The notes: generated from the letters alone by a model not told the origin. Positions 15,495 to 24,248 are shown, counted from the stretch's first letter. The stretch: DNA of 64,000 nt from Amycolatopsis sp. NBC_00345 (GCF_036116635.1 NZ_CP107995.1:6634001-6698000); one strand, 5' to 3'. Made by a program: numbers and translations.

Positions 15495-18212
15495 TCAGCG
15501 AGAATCACTCATCCGTGCAACCCGCTTAGCTATCGCTAGAACGCGCGACTTTCCACGGACAGGCTTGAAACCAAGTCCTATGCGATAGATTTCAGGCATC
15601 CAGTACTTGCCCTCGTCTTCGAATATAACTCCATTAGCTTTCAAAAGATCGACATCGGATTGCCCCAGCCCCACTTGCTTACCGTCAAAAGGAACAATTC
15701 TTTCGTCGACCGGTATGCTGCGAAGTTTCTGAAATACATCGCCGACTTGGAGATTCTCTTCTTCAATCTCCGATATTTTACTCGAACTACACTTGGGCAG
15801 GGCCGCCTTCATCGAATTCGGTGTTAGCAAACGATCCGGCCAACGGCCCGGCTCCCCGCTCGCCAGGCCAGCCGCCTCCGCCACAAAAGTCGCGACATCC
15901 CGAGCCTGAATCTGCCCAGCGAAGTCCGTCAACGCCGCTAGGAACCAGGCCTCAGATCGAGGCTCCCTCGACTTCTCTGACCCCAATTGGCGCCCCCACA
16001 CGGACAGGAGCAACTTGGAGAGCTCGTCCCTCCCAAGCATACTGACGCGATCCGTCCGCAGGCCGAGAATTACACCCGCCCCTGCAACCAGCCATGCCAC
16101 AAGCCGTAGCACCTCAGTACTGTCCCACTTGAGCTGATATGACTGATAGCGCGCCAGAAACTGGGCCGAATTCTGAGATATAGCCTTGCGCACAAGGTCT
16201 CGGCGCACAAATATGACAAGACCCAAAGGCCTGCCACGAAGCGACCTGAACCAGTCCGGGACACTGGTAAGCAAAACACGGAGCGCTTGTTGTTGACGCT
16301 CGTCCGTCACGAAGTTTCGGAAAAGGTCCTCGAGGCCATCGATAACAAATACTGCACGCTTGACCCGCGCAATCCGGGCAAGCTCCCCCTCGGCGCTGCC
16401 AGGATCAGAAGTCAATCCTGCCGCGCCAGCAAGACAGGAAAGCCAAATTCTACGCCAGTCAGAATCGCTGCGATCTTCAGCCGCAGCGTCAGTAATAATC
16501 TCTCGAATTTCCTGGAAGGCCGGCGGCGATCCGGTACCCAGTTCCTCCGCTGCCGCGTTCCGAACATCCACCAGCAATTCAGGGGAAGAAAAATTCTCTG
16601 ATGACAGAACTGGAATTACCGGAGCGGAGAATTCGACATCGGAGACACCCGCGTCGCGGGCAAATATTGACCAGTCGCGACGACTGCAAATCGCATGATA
16701 AGTAAAAGTCTTACCAGATCCTTTCGCACCAATTATCACCTCAATAGGCAAGTCGGTACGATGCGCCGAAACAAGATTCTCAAGCGACTCTGTAGTCAAA
16801 AAATCAGGACTATCTTGCGCAGTCTCAGCATACATGAGCCGTTGTGTGTGCTCGTGAAGAACACCACGCACCTCCGAGAAATCTGGCTTCGCTTCCTCTA
16901 CTTCCTCTGGTTCATCAGAACCACCCGTACGCCGAAGATCGTCAGCCAGTACTTCCAGTAGGTCGCCAAGACCCACAGAACGAACCACTTCAGCAACCTC
17001 ATCCCAAGAAGATGGGAGGGCAAGAAGTCTGGGATCAAACCCGCTGAGTATCGGCTGAGTTCTAACTTCAAGCGACGTCACATCGGACGATTGACTGGAA
17101 TCCTCCGGTTGCTCCAGCAACATCGCGTCCGCAATACACTGACTGAACCTGCTTATTGCTTCTTCAACATGGTTCGCATGACGCTTCTCATCAAACTGCG
17201 TGACAAGCACCGTACAGAAAGGATCATCAAGACTCCGTCCTGGCGCCCGCCTCGCGACCTCGGTAAGTACCTGGACGGTACCTCGCACCGACTGATCGCT
17301 GATCGTCGTGACAAAAACCCTACTCACTCGAGGATCCAGAAGCAACGGTGCATTGAGTTCACTGAATCCGGCACGGAGGTCAACCAAGACGACATCAACA
17401 CCAATCGCCTTAGCCAGAGCGGCCAAAGATTCAGTCAGAAAATACTGGGATCTTCCAGGGATCAGAAGGTCAACAGGGTCAACTCGAGGAACAAGATTAG
17501 CCGCAGGAGAACGGCGAGCAGGCAGGACGAAAACGCCTCCTAGGGATTGATTCAGTAGAAATTTTCGAGCTATAGCAATCGCTTCACTAATATCATCATT
17601 CTCACTACCGTGCAGAAGAGACAGGAAATCTTCAAACGAGAAATCAAGCCGCGCACCCTGAGCGGCCGCCATCCACGTTACTCCTGGCGCCTCAAGGTCC
17701 GCATCGACCAGCAAGACTCGCCGACCAGATGAAACGAGATTGTGAGCCAACGCCACACAGTGCAACGTTCTCCCAGATCCACCCTTATAAGAGTGAAATG
17801 AGCAAATAGAAACACCGCTTACAAAGGCCGCGTTTTGAGGATAAGGAATCGGATCAGCGACAGCAGGAGTGATCCTGCGCTGAGACCACCGCAATTTATG
17901 CGAAAAGTATACTTCGCCGCTTTCTCGAATCAAGCGAACATCAAGCATTCTTTCACGGTCGGCTCGCTCAAGGAATATTAAACGCTGTTCGCGGTCGACG
18001 GTAATAGGACCAAAAATCTCAGCTAACCAGTCCCAGACGTCGTTCTCAGAAACTTGTTTGTCGACCAGAAGGTCGACCCCGTCCCAGAATGCCCCCGTTT
18101 CACGAAGCCAGGAGGGCCACTTTGCCCGACTCGCAAGTTCCGCAAAGTATTCGTCGATATCCATCCACGTGAAGAATCTGAGAGGCACTGACACTATTCG
18201 TTCATCCGTCAT
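15495..18212 (-). CDS. Dual P-loop NTPase: KGGxGR-variant ParA/MinD-like ATPase fused to a STAND/AAA-like NTPase
   Basis: This 905-residue protein has two nucleotide-binding units. Residues about 130-430 form a SIMIBI (ParA/MinD-like) ATPase. Its P-loop is KGGSGRT (143-149), where Arg replaces the usual Lys. It also has VLLVDADLEAPG (166-177) and VVLVDLRAGF (274-283). Residues about 455-800 form a second, AAA/STAND/KAP-like NTPase with Walker A GAKGSGKT (495-502), Walker B VFVIDGLEDLF (621-631) and a VIFVRRD strand (666-672) typical of an arginine-sensor position. The N-terminal 125 residues and the C-terminal 100 residues are unassigned. Base composition is clearly lower in GC than both flanks and codons often end in A/T, indicating horizontal acquisition. 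The start ATG overlaps the stop of the HEPN-like gene by 1 nt (TGATG), so translation is coupled. A role as sensor/switch of a phage-defence or other conflict system is inference from architecture. Confidence 0.85.
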   Translation of the reverse strand: MTDERIVSVPLRFFTWMDIDEYFAELASRAKWPSWLRETGAFWDGVDLLVDKQVSENDVWDWLAEIFGPITVDREQRLIFLERADRERMLDVRLIRESGEVYFSHKLRWSQRRITPAVADPIPYPQNAAFVSGVSICSFHSYKGGSGRTLHCVALAHNLVSSGRRVLLVDADLEAPGVTWMAAAQGARLDFSFEDFLSLLHGSENDDISEAIAIARKFLLNQSLGGVFVLPARRSPAANLVPRVDPVDLLIPGRSQYFLTESLAALAKAIGVDVVLVDLRAGFSELNAPLLLDPRVSRVFVTTISDQSVRGTVQVLTEVARRAPGRSLDDPFCTVLVTQFDEKRHANHVEEAISRFSQCIADAMLLEQPEDSSQSSDVTSLEVRTQPILSGFDPRLLALPSSWDEVAEVVRSVGLGDLLEVLADDLRRTGGSDEPEEVEEAKPDFSEVRGVLHEHTQRLMYAETAQDSPDFLTTESLENLVSAHRTDLPIEVIIGAKGSGKTFTYHAICSRRDWSIFARDAGVSDVEFSAPVIPVLSSENFSSPELLVDVRNAAAEELGTGSPPAFQEIREIITDAAAEDRSDSDWRRIWLSCLAGAAGLTSDPGSAEGELARIARVKRAVFVIDGLEDLFRNFVTDERQQQALRVLLTSVPDWFRSLRGRPLGLVIFVRRDLVRKAISQNSAQFLARYQSYQLKWDSTEVLRLVAWLVAGAGVILGLRTDRVSMLGRDELSKLLLSVWGRQLGSEKSREPRSEAWFLAALTDFAGQIQARDVATFVAEAAGLASGEPGRWPDRLLTPNSMKAALPKCSSSKISEIEEENLQVGDVFQKLRSIPVDERIVPFDGKQVGLGQSDVDLLKANGVIFEDEGKYWMPEIYRIGLGFKPVRGKSRVLAIAKRVARMSDSR

Positions 18213-18634
18213 CAGCCACGCTCCTGATCACACCACGCACCGAGGGCTTGGAGAGCAGCCACGGCCAGTCCCTCTTGTTCGCGGTCGAGATTCGCTCCGT
18301 AGCGCCAAGCTTCATGCAGCTCATGGTGGTGAACCTGTCCAGTCTCTCGAGACCGGCATGGTGTCAAACGCCGCGCCAGACCACCGTCGATCTTGAGTTC
18401 CCTGGCCAACTTGCGGAGATCATGTGTACGCAACGAAGGGTCCAGATCTGCGGTGCTGCGTCCACTGGTCCTCCGCAGCAAGGCTGCTTTCAACCCGCAC
18501 TCGATGGCATAGAAGAGCAGCAGGTTGGCCCCTGCGCCATCACCCAATTCCTTCGCCTTGCTCCGATGTAGCTGGAGACTTCGCTCCAAGCTTCGGACTC
18601 CGACTTCGACTCCCACCTGCCCAAGCCTAGCCAC
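18212..18634 (-). CDS. HEPN-like protein, partner of dual NTPase
   Basis: This is a 140-residue, mostly helical protein. LLLFYAIECGLKAALLRR (38-55), a THDL turn (70-73) followed by an LARELK helix, and RYGA (111-114) match the layout of HEPN-family proteins. An R-x5-H string (RETGQVH, about 96-102, followed by two more His) could be the HEPN ribonuclease motif. However, it precedes the last helix in an unusual loop, so catalytic activity is uncertain. The start used is the GTG at 18634, the first in-frame start after a stop. The only strong Shine-Dalgarno (GGAGGA at 18661-18666) serves an out-of-frame ATG at 18654 instead. The stop overlaps the NTPase start by 1 nt. HEPN effectors controlled by large NTPases are a recurring theme in bacterial immunity, and that is the inferred role here. 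Confidence 0.65.
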   Translation of the reverse strand: MARLGQVGVEVGVRSLERSLQLHRSKAKELGDGAGANLLLFYAIECGLKAALLRRTSGRSTADLDPSLRTHDLRKLARELKIDGGLARRLTPCRSRETGQVHHHELHEAWRYGANLDREQEGLAVAALQALGAWCDQERG

Positions 18635-18721
18635 ATGGACTGGACACTATCCATGTGCAATCCTCCGACACGCCGGTTAGACGACCATAAGGCCTGGCCA
18701 ACGTGCGTAGACCAGGTCAGG

Positions 18722-20260
18722 TCAGTGCATCGGCACCGGCGGGGCGACCGGCTCGGCCGAGTCCGGCGCGGTCTCCGGGACCGAGCTCTTCTTCGGCAGG
18801 AAGAACGCCGGCACCAGGCACAGCGCCAGCAGGATCGACGCCCACAGGAACGTGGTCGCGAACGAGTCGGCGGTCAGCGCGGCCGCGGCGGAGTGCGTGG
18901 CCGGGTTCAGCGTGGCGGCGGTGGCCGCGAGCTGGCTCTGGCTCGTCGGGACGCCGAACTTCGACGCCAGCAGCGCCGCCAGGATGATCGACATGACCGC
19001 GGAGCCGATGGCGCCGGCGGTCTGCTGCACGATGTTCGTCGCCGTGGACGCCTTGGCCATGTCCTTCGGCTGCAACGTCTTCAGCGCGGCCGAGGTGATC
19101 GGCATCATCGTGCAGCCCATGCCGATGCCCATCACGAACAGCGAGGACAGCAGCAGCACGTACGACGTGGTCGCGCCGACCTGCGTGAAGACCACCATGC
19201 CGAGCACGATCAGCACCAGGCCGGGCAGCACGATGCGGCGCGCGGCGATCTTGTCGGCCAGCTTGCCGGTGATCGGCATCGCGAGCATCGCGCCGAGGCC
19301 CTGCGGCGCCAGCAGCAGCCCGGCGTGCAGCGCGGATTCGCCGCGCACCAGCGTGAAGTACGTCGGCAGCAGCAGCATCGCGCCGAAGAAGCCGACGCAG
19401 AACACCGACATCGTGATCATCGCGACGGAGAACGACCGGTTGCGGAACAGCTTCAGGTCGATCAGCGGGTGGTCCACCCGCAGCGCCCGCAGCACGAACG
19501 CGACCAGCAGCACCAGCCCGGCCAGCGCGGGCAGCCACACCTCGGCCGCGCCGACGGTGCCGGTGGACGGGATCCGCGAGACGCCGAAGATCAGCGCCGC
19601 CAGGCCCGGCGACACCATCAGCATGCCCACGAAGTCGAACCGGCCCGAGGGCTCCGGGTCGTCCTTCGGCAGCAGGCGCAGCGCGAGGATGAAGGCGATC
19701 ACGCCGATCGGCACGTTGATGTAGAAGATCCAGCGCCAGCTGACCGCGTCGACGAGCCAGCCGCCGAGGATCGGCCCGCAGATCGGGCCCAGCAGCATCG
19801 GCACGCCCAGCACCGACATCACGCGGCCGATCCGCTGCGGGCCCGCCGCGCGCGTCAGGATCGTCATGCCCGCCGGCATCAGCATGCCGCCGCCGAGGCC
19901 CTGCAGGACGCGGAAGATGATCAGCGACTCGACGTTCCAGGCGAGCCCGGCCAGCATCGAGCCGACCAGGAACGTGCCGATCGCCAGCAGGTACAGCCGT
20001 TTCGTGCCGAACCGGTCGGACGCCCAGCCGGTGACCGGGATGACCGTGGCGAGCGCCAGCATGTAACCGGTGGCGACCCACTGGATCGTGTCGAACGAGG
20101 TGCTGAACTCGATGGTCAGCTTCTGCAGCGCCACGTTGACGACCGTGGTGTCCAGGATCGCCATGATCGCGCCGAGCACCACCACCGAGGCGACCTTCAG
20201 CACGCCCCGGTCGAGCTTGTCCTCGAGCCCGGTGGCAGCTGGACTCCCTTGAGCAGACAT
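18722..20260 (-). CDS. MFS drug exporter, DHA2 (EmrB/QacA) family
   Basis: This is a 14-helix major facilitator of about 512 residues, exporting drugs or metabolites by proton antiport. The N-terminal LDTTVVNVALQ motif in helix 1, the motif-A loop GWASDRFGTKR, and the antiporter motif C GVPMLLGPICGPILGG in helix 5 are all visible. The C-terminus is a short cytoplasmic Pro/Glu-rich tail. I prefer the ATG at 20260 (MSAQGSP, GGGG upstream) to the ATG at 20272. No regulator gene is adjacent, so the substrate is unknown. The HEPN/NTPase island is inserted directly behind its 3' end. Confidence 0.9.
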   Translation of the reverse strand: MSAQGSPAATGLEDKLDRGVLKVASVVVLGAIMAILDTTVVNVALQKLTIEFSTSFDTIQWVATGYMLALATVIPVTGWASDRFGTKRLYLLAIGTFLVGSMLAGLAWNVESLIIFRVLQGLGGGMLMPAGMTILTRAAGPQRIGRVMSVLGVPMLLGPICGPILGGWLVDAVSWRWIFYINVPIGVIAFILALRLLPKDDPEPSGRFDFVGMLMVSPGLAALIFGVSRIPSTGTVGAAEVWLPALAGLVLLVAFVLRALRVDHPLIDLKLFRNRSFSVAMITMSVFCVGFFGAMLLLPTYFTLVRGESALHAGLLLAPQGLGAMLAMPITGKLADKIAARRIVLPGLVLIVLGMVVFTQVGATTSYVLLLSSLFVMGIGMGCTMMPITSAALKTLQPKDMAKASTATNIVQQTAGAIGSAVMSIILAALLASKFGVPTSQSQLAATAATLNPATHSAAAALTADSFATTFLWASILLALCLVPAFFLPKKSSVPETAPDSAEPVAPPVPMH

Positions 20261-20401
20261 GCGGAACCCCATCTTCGATTCAGGAGAGGCGCAAGCCCGA
20301 TGGCGGTGCCGACCGGTCCCCCTTGCGCGACCCGGCCGAGGGTAGTTGATCCGTGCAAGGAAGTGCCAACGATTTCGCCGAAAGGCGACAGGTAACTCAG
20401 C

Positions 20402-20445
20402 AGGGGATTTTTCACCGTCCTCCGTGGAACGGCGAAAAATCCCCT
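20402..20445. terminator. Terminator of the YeeE/YedE gene
   Basis: A perfect 12-bp stem AGGGGATTTTTC / GAAAAATCCCCT has a GC-rich inner helix (CCGT/ACGG). It lies 15 bp beyond the minus-strand stop at 20460. Confidence 0.75.
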
Positions 20446-20459
20446 CGGAGTGGGAAGTT

Positions 20460-21734
20460 TCAGCAGATGCTGTCGGTGGGCACCGGGTTGCCGAGGCCGA
20501 ACAACGGCCGCAGCTTGATCCCGATCCAGGTGCCGCCGAGCGCGAAGATCCCCCAGAGCCAGCCGTGCAGGCTGCCGACGGAAATGCCGCCGAGGTACGC
20601 GCCGATGTTGCAGCCGCCGGCCAGCCGCGCGCCGATGCCCATCAGGATCCCGCCGAGGATCGCGGCGACCGCGGTGCGCCACGGGATCGAGCTGTGGATC
20701 TTCCACGCGCCCGCCGCCGCGGCCGCCACCGCCGCGCCGATCATGATGCCGATGTCGGTGAGGCTGTTCTTGTCCTTCCAGATCGGACCGTTCAGCGAAG
20801 TCGCGTTCGCCTTGAGCTGCCAGAACTCCCAGTGCTCCGGGTGCAGCCCGAACACCTGCAGGATCTTCGCGCCCCACAGGCTGAACGCGCTGGTCACGCC
20901 CCAGATCCCACCCGAGACCAGGTAAACGGCGCCGGCCAGCACACCGAGCACCACGGCGCCGACGAGCACCGGCCAGGCCCCGCGGTAGACCCGCGCGAAA
21001 CCGCGGGCGGTGGGCACGACGTCGACCGGCGGCGGCAGGCGCCGCTTCTGCACCGTGCGCGTCACCAGCACGATGGCGGCGAGCACCGCGATCGTGATCG
21101 CCCACGAGCCGAACCAGCCGACGTGGTCGGAGAGCAGGAAGCCCGAAACCTGGGGCCAGCCGTCGAACAGCGGGTAACCCCAGGTGTAGAGCACCGAGCC
21201 GGTGATGAACCCGCCGAGCGTGAGCACGATCGTCGACTGCCCGGAGCCGACCGCGAACAGCGTGCCGGACGCGCAGGCGCCGCCCAGCTGCATGCCGATC
21301 GCGAACAGCGTGGCGCCGACGAAGAGCGCCACCCCGATCGGCCCGACGTTCGCCACCGGCACCGGTTTGCTGCCGAACAGTCCGGCGCCGGTGCCGCAGA
21401 TCAGCGCGATCAGCGTGGCGGCCGTGCCGAGCAACAGCGTGTGGGCGCGCAGGCCCTGGCCGTTGCCGACGGCGATCAGCTGCCGCCAGGCGGAGGTGAA
21501 GCCGAACCGCGAGTGGAACAGGGCCAGCCCGAGCAACAGCCCGAGCACGAGCAGGACGCCGAACTTGGCTCCGTAGCTCGCCCACACGAACCACGTCAGG
21601 CCGATCGCGAGCGCGCCGGCGACCACGAGCGGGACGACCCGGACCGGGTCTTCGGGCTGTGGCACGGGCGCGGCGCAGGAGGTGGGGAAATCGAGGAGCT
21701 TGTTGTCACCGGCTGGGGATTCAGTGGTCGCCAC
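20460..21734 (-). CDS. YeeE/YedE family membrane protein (putative thiosulfate/sulfur-compound transporter)
   Basis: The protein has about 424 residues with some ten hydrophobic helices and two internally related halves. Each half carries a Gly-Cys signature: GMQLGGACASGTLFAVGSGQ in the first and ARLAGGCNIGAYLGGIS in the second. These are diagnostic of the YeeE/YedE (TsuA) family, whose conserved cysteines hand sulfur species such as thiosulfate across the membrane. I set the start at the GTG at 21734 because AGGAG lies 6 nt upstream (MATTESPAGD). The open frame continues to 21932 but that part is not family-like. A 14-bp inverted repeat lies about 110-200 bp upstream. It may supply sulfur to the cysteine pathway (cbs, metB) in the same window, although those genes are 7 kb away. 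Confidence 0.85.
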   Translation of the reverse strand: MATTESPAGDNKLLDFPTSCAAPVPQPEDPVRVVPLVVAGALAIGLTWFVWASYGAKFGVLLVLGLLLGLALFHSRFGFTSAWRQLIAVGNGQGLRAHTLLLGTAATLIALICGTGAGLFGSKPVPVANVGPIGVALFVGATLFAIGMQLGGACASGTLFAVGSGQSTIVLTLGGFITGSVLYTWGYPLFDGWPQVSGFLLSDHVGWFGSWAITIAVLAAIVLVTRTVQKRRLPPPVDVVPTARGFARVYRGAWPVLVGAVVLGVLAGAVYLVSGGIWGVTSAFSLWGAKILQVFGLHPEHWEFWQLKANATSLNGPIWKDKNSLTDIGIMIGAAVAAAAAGAWKIHSSIPWRTAVAAILGGILMGIGARLAGGCNIGAYLGGISVGSLHGWLWGIFALGGTWIGIKLRPLFGLGNPVPTDSIC

Positions 21735-21841
21735 CAGAACTCCTGGTCTTCTCGGTGGAGCAGGGCGCCACAGGTTAGGGCGGGTGACCGGCCGGTCGCA
21801 GCCTGTCCCACAGAGTGCGACGAACGGACGCTGCGCCATTG

Positions 21842-21932
21842 TTGTCAATCCGACCACAGTCACGGCGAAATCGGCTGTGCCCGAGAAGGTCACCAGTGAC
21901 TTGTGTTCGCCTACTTTTGGTCGGATTGACAA
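21842..21932 (-). promoter_or_regulatory. 14-bp inverted repeat upstream of the YeeE/YedE gene
   Basis: TTGTCAATCCGACC (21842-21855) and its exact complement GGTCGGATTGACAA (21919-21932) face each other across 63 bp. The pair lies between the terminator of the next gene and the YeeE/YedE start. On the minus strand the inner arm supplies a TTGACA-like -35 box. It could be a two-site operator or a leader RNA fold. Confidence 0.5.
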
Positions 21933-21961
21933 GGGGCGTCCGGATGGAGTCCGGACGCCCC
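21933..21961 (-). terminator. Terminator of the Cys-rich membrane protein gene
   Basis: A 12-bp perfect stem GGGGCGTCCGGA / TCCGGACGCCCC has a 5-nt loop and is flanked by T/A-rich bases. It lies 32 bp past the stop at 21994. Confidence 0.8.
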
Positions 21962-21993
21962 TTTGTTACAAACCCGTCAGCCGTGACCCCGCG

Positions 21994-22908
21994 TCAGGAC
22001 TTGATGCAGAGCGTCAGCTTCGGCTGGGAGTACGACCGGTACTCGGTCGCGTCGGTGCCCTGGCAGACGGCCTCGCCCTCCTGGCCGTCGACGACCTTCA
22101 CCAGCTCGGCGTCCTTGCCCGGGTCCGAGCACGGCACCTTCTGATAGCCGGCGGTCTGCGACTGGTAGCCCTTCAGGCAGTCGCCCTGCTTGGCGTTGAT
22201 CACCAGGCAGAGGCGGTAGTCCGAACGGCCGGTGACCTCGTACTCGTCGTACATGCCCTCGGGGCACTTGTCGGAGGCGTTGGCCAGGCGCGCGCCGATC
22301 TTGACGTTCGCGGCGGCGTCGTTGCAGTCGACCTTGTCCGGCGTGACGCCGTCGGTGAACTCGGCGACCTTGAGGCAGTCGCCGACACTCGAGCTCTCCG
22401 GCGAGCTCGAGTAGCTGACGATGCCGATCACCACGGCCGCCACGACGACGACCAGGACGATGCCGAGCCGCAGGAACCGGAACTTCGACTTCGGCGCCAC
22501 CGGCGCGGGCGGGAACTGCCCCGGCTGGCCGTACGGCGCGCCGGGCGGCGGACCGTACGGGCCGGGCACCGGCTGGCCGTACTGACCGGGGACTTGCTGG
22601 CCGTACTGACCCGGCACGCCGGGTGCCGGCTGGGCGTACTGGCCGGGTGCTTGCTGGGCGTACTGCTGCTCAGCGCCGGGCTGGCCGTAAGGCTGCTGCT
22701 GCCCGTACTGCTCGGCCCCAGGCTGGACATTGGGCTGCTGGCCGTAGGGCGCCTGGCCGGGCGGCGGGTACTGACCGGGCTGGCCGGGCTGGAACTGGCT
22801 GGGTTGATCGGGCTGGCCGGGCGGCGGGAACCCACCGGACGGCCGGCCGTAGGGATCGGGCGGACCCACCGGCGATTGGCCCCCAGGGGCCGGAGGGGTG
22901 ACGCTCAA
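21994..22908 (-). CDS. Pro/Gln-rich membrane-anchored protein with extracellular Cys-rich GDCLK domains
   Basis: The likely start is the TTG at 22908 (MSVTPPAPGGQSP) with GAGG upstream; a longer frame opens at 22956. Residues 1-140 are a low-complexity arm of YGQP, PGQY and QQ repeats. One transmembrane helix follows the basic stretch KSKFRFLRLG (about 145-175). The exposed C-terminal part of about 125 residues contains two related halves, each beginning with GDCLK and carrying conserved cysteines, suggesting a disulfide-bonded twin domain. A relationship to the LppU/SCO3897-type single-pass proteins of actinobacteria is likely but unverified. Function unknown. Confidence 0.7.
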   Translation of the reverse strand: MSVTPPAPGGQSPVGPPDPYGRPSGGFPPPGQPDQPSQFQPGQPGQYPPPGQAPYGQQPNVQPGAEQYGQQQPYGQPGAEQQYAQQAPGQYAQPAPGVPGQYGQQVPGQYGQPVPGPYGPPPGAPYGQPGQFPPAPVAPKSKFRFLRLGIVLVVVVAAVVIGIVSYSSSPESSSVGDCLKVAEFTDGVTPDKVDCNDAAANVKIGARLANASDKCPEGMYDEYEVTGRSDYRLCLVINAKQGDCLKGYQSQTAGYQKVPCSDPGKDAELVKVVDGQEGEAVCQGTDATEYRSYSQPKLTLCIKS

Positions 22909-23011
22909 CGTCGACCTCACATGTGTGAAGGGAAATCGGACTTCGCCATCCAACACGCAGGGTGATCAACATCGCGCACCGGCACCCTCGATCAGGGGAA
23001 AGCGCACAGAA

Positions 23012-23040
23012 AAGGCGCCCCGTTGGTCACGGAGCGCCTT
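23012..23040. terminator. Terminator of the Bax-inhibitor-1 family gene
   Basis: AAGGCGC pairs with GCGCCTT, with inner CCGT/ACGG pairing around a short loop. It lies 22 bp beyond the minus-strand stop at 23062. Confidence 0.7.
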
Positions 23041-23061
23041 CTCGGGAGACCTGTACGAGCG

Positions 23062-23925
23062 TTACTCGCGCAGGTAAGACAGCAGTCGCAGGATCTCCAG
23101 GTACAGCCAGACCATCGTGGTCAGCAGGCCGAACGCGGCGTACCAGGCCCACTTGGACGGCATGCCCTCGCGGATCATGCGGTCGGCCTGGTCGAAGTCG
23201 AGCAGGAAGCTGAACGCGGCGATGCCGATGACCACCAGGCTGAAGATGATCGCGATCGGGCCGCCGTCGCGCAGCGGGTTGAAGCCGAAGAACATGGCAC
23301 TCACCAGGTTCACCAGCATCAGGATCGCGGCGCCGGCGACGGCCCCGATGATCCACTTGGTGAGCTTGGGCGTGACCTTGACCGCGCCGGTCTTGTAGAC
23401 CACCAGCATCGTGATGAACACACCCGCGGTGCCGATCAGCGCCTGCAGCGCGATACCGCGGTACAGCACCTCGAACAGCCCGCTCAGCGCACCGAGGAAC
23501 ACGCCTTCGGCAGCGGCGTAGGCCAGCGTGAGCGGCCCGCTCGGCTTGCGCCGGAAGATGATCACCAGCGAGATGACCAGCCCGACGATCATGCCGCCGA
23601 CCAGCGCGCCGATCAGCGCGCCGCTGATCCCGGCGACCCGGCCGAGGGAGTCGATGACCAGCTGGGTCTGCGCCCAGAGCGCGGTGATCACGCCGAAGAC
23701 CAGCGCGACCCCCAGCGAGAGGCCGGTCTTGATGACGACGTCGTCGACCGTCATCGGCCGATCGGCGGCGCCGGTGGACATCCGGCCCGGCCCGTAACCG
23801 GGCACGCCGCCCTGGCCCTGCGGGGCGCCGTAAGGCTGGTTGAAGCCGACATTCGGCCCGTACTGCCCGCCCGCGGCCGAGCCGCGCGGCAGGTTGCGGA
23901 ACGCCGGGTTGCTACTGGAACGCAC
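23062..23925 (-). CDS. Bax inhibitor-1 / YccA family membrane protein
   Basis: This 287-residue protein has a very good AGGAGG site 5 nt before its GTG start. A Gly/Tyr/Pro-rich cytoplasmic N-terminus (1-55) precedes seven hydrophobic helices. The family signature near the C-terminus is present (FLLDFDQADRMIREG, with the conserved acidic pair), followed by the short final helix WLYLEILRLLSYL. Bacterial members are thought to be proton/calcium-responsive channels or quality-control factors; the exact role here is unknown. The adjacent Cys-rich membrane protein is co-directional but separated by two hairpins, so they are probably not one transcript. Confidence 0.88.
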   Translation of the reverse strand: MRSSSNPAFRNLPRGSAAGGQYGPNVGFNQPYGAPQGQGGVPGYGPGRMSTGAADRPMTVDDVVIKTGLSLGVALVFGVITALWAQTQLVIDSLGRVAGISGALIGALVGGMIVGLVISLVIIFRRKPSGPLTLAYAAAEGVFLGALSGLFEVLYRGIALQALIGTAGVFITMLVVYKTGAVKVTPKLTKWIIGAVAGAAILMLVNLVSAMFFGFNPLRDGGPIAIIFSLVVIGIAAFSFLLDFDQADRMIREGMPSKWAWYAAFGLLTTMVWLYLEILRLLSYLRE

Positions 23926-24248
23926 CTGATCCTCCTGGATCTGCTGGCACCTTGCATCGGGTTCAACGACCGGTCGGGCCGACTGGTTCCCGTCGAGTAA
24001 AGAGAACTTTACCCTCTTCCTCGATCGTGGCCGCTCAGCCGAGCCGGGCTACACCGTATGCGACTGAGATCACGACCGTTCACCGCAGGTCACCCGATGG
24101 ACTCTAGACATCCGGGGTGGCCTGACGGGACTCTTCACTTCGCGTGTTCGAGATGTAACCGAAGGCGTGTCGGGGAGCTATTCGATCGTGTGACCTGCGA
24201 CGACGTAAAAGGCGTCGTCGGGGAGCGCGAATAAGGAGTCAACACACC
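23926..24248. promoter_or_regulatory. Divergent intergenic region with two palindromes
   Basis: These 323 bases hold no credible gene. Near the Bax-inhibitor side is GTAAAG-AGAA-CTTTAC (23997-24012). Near the surface-protein side is a CGACGACG / CGTCGTCG hairpin (24198-24220) lying in the probable 5' leader, 12 bp before the AAGGAG ribosome binding site (24233-24238). Either could be an operator or an mRNA structure; I cannot place a promoter firmly. Confidence 0.5.

Noticed and set aside
18635..20395. A 586-codon + strand frame across the exporter gene
   Set aside because: Antisense to a clear 14-helix exporter; the translation is rich in Arg/His/Asp/Gln without any motif.
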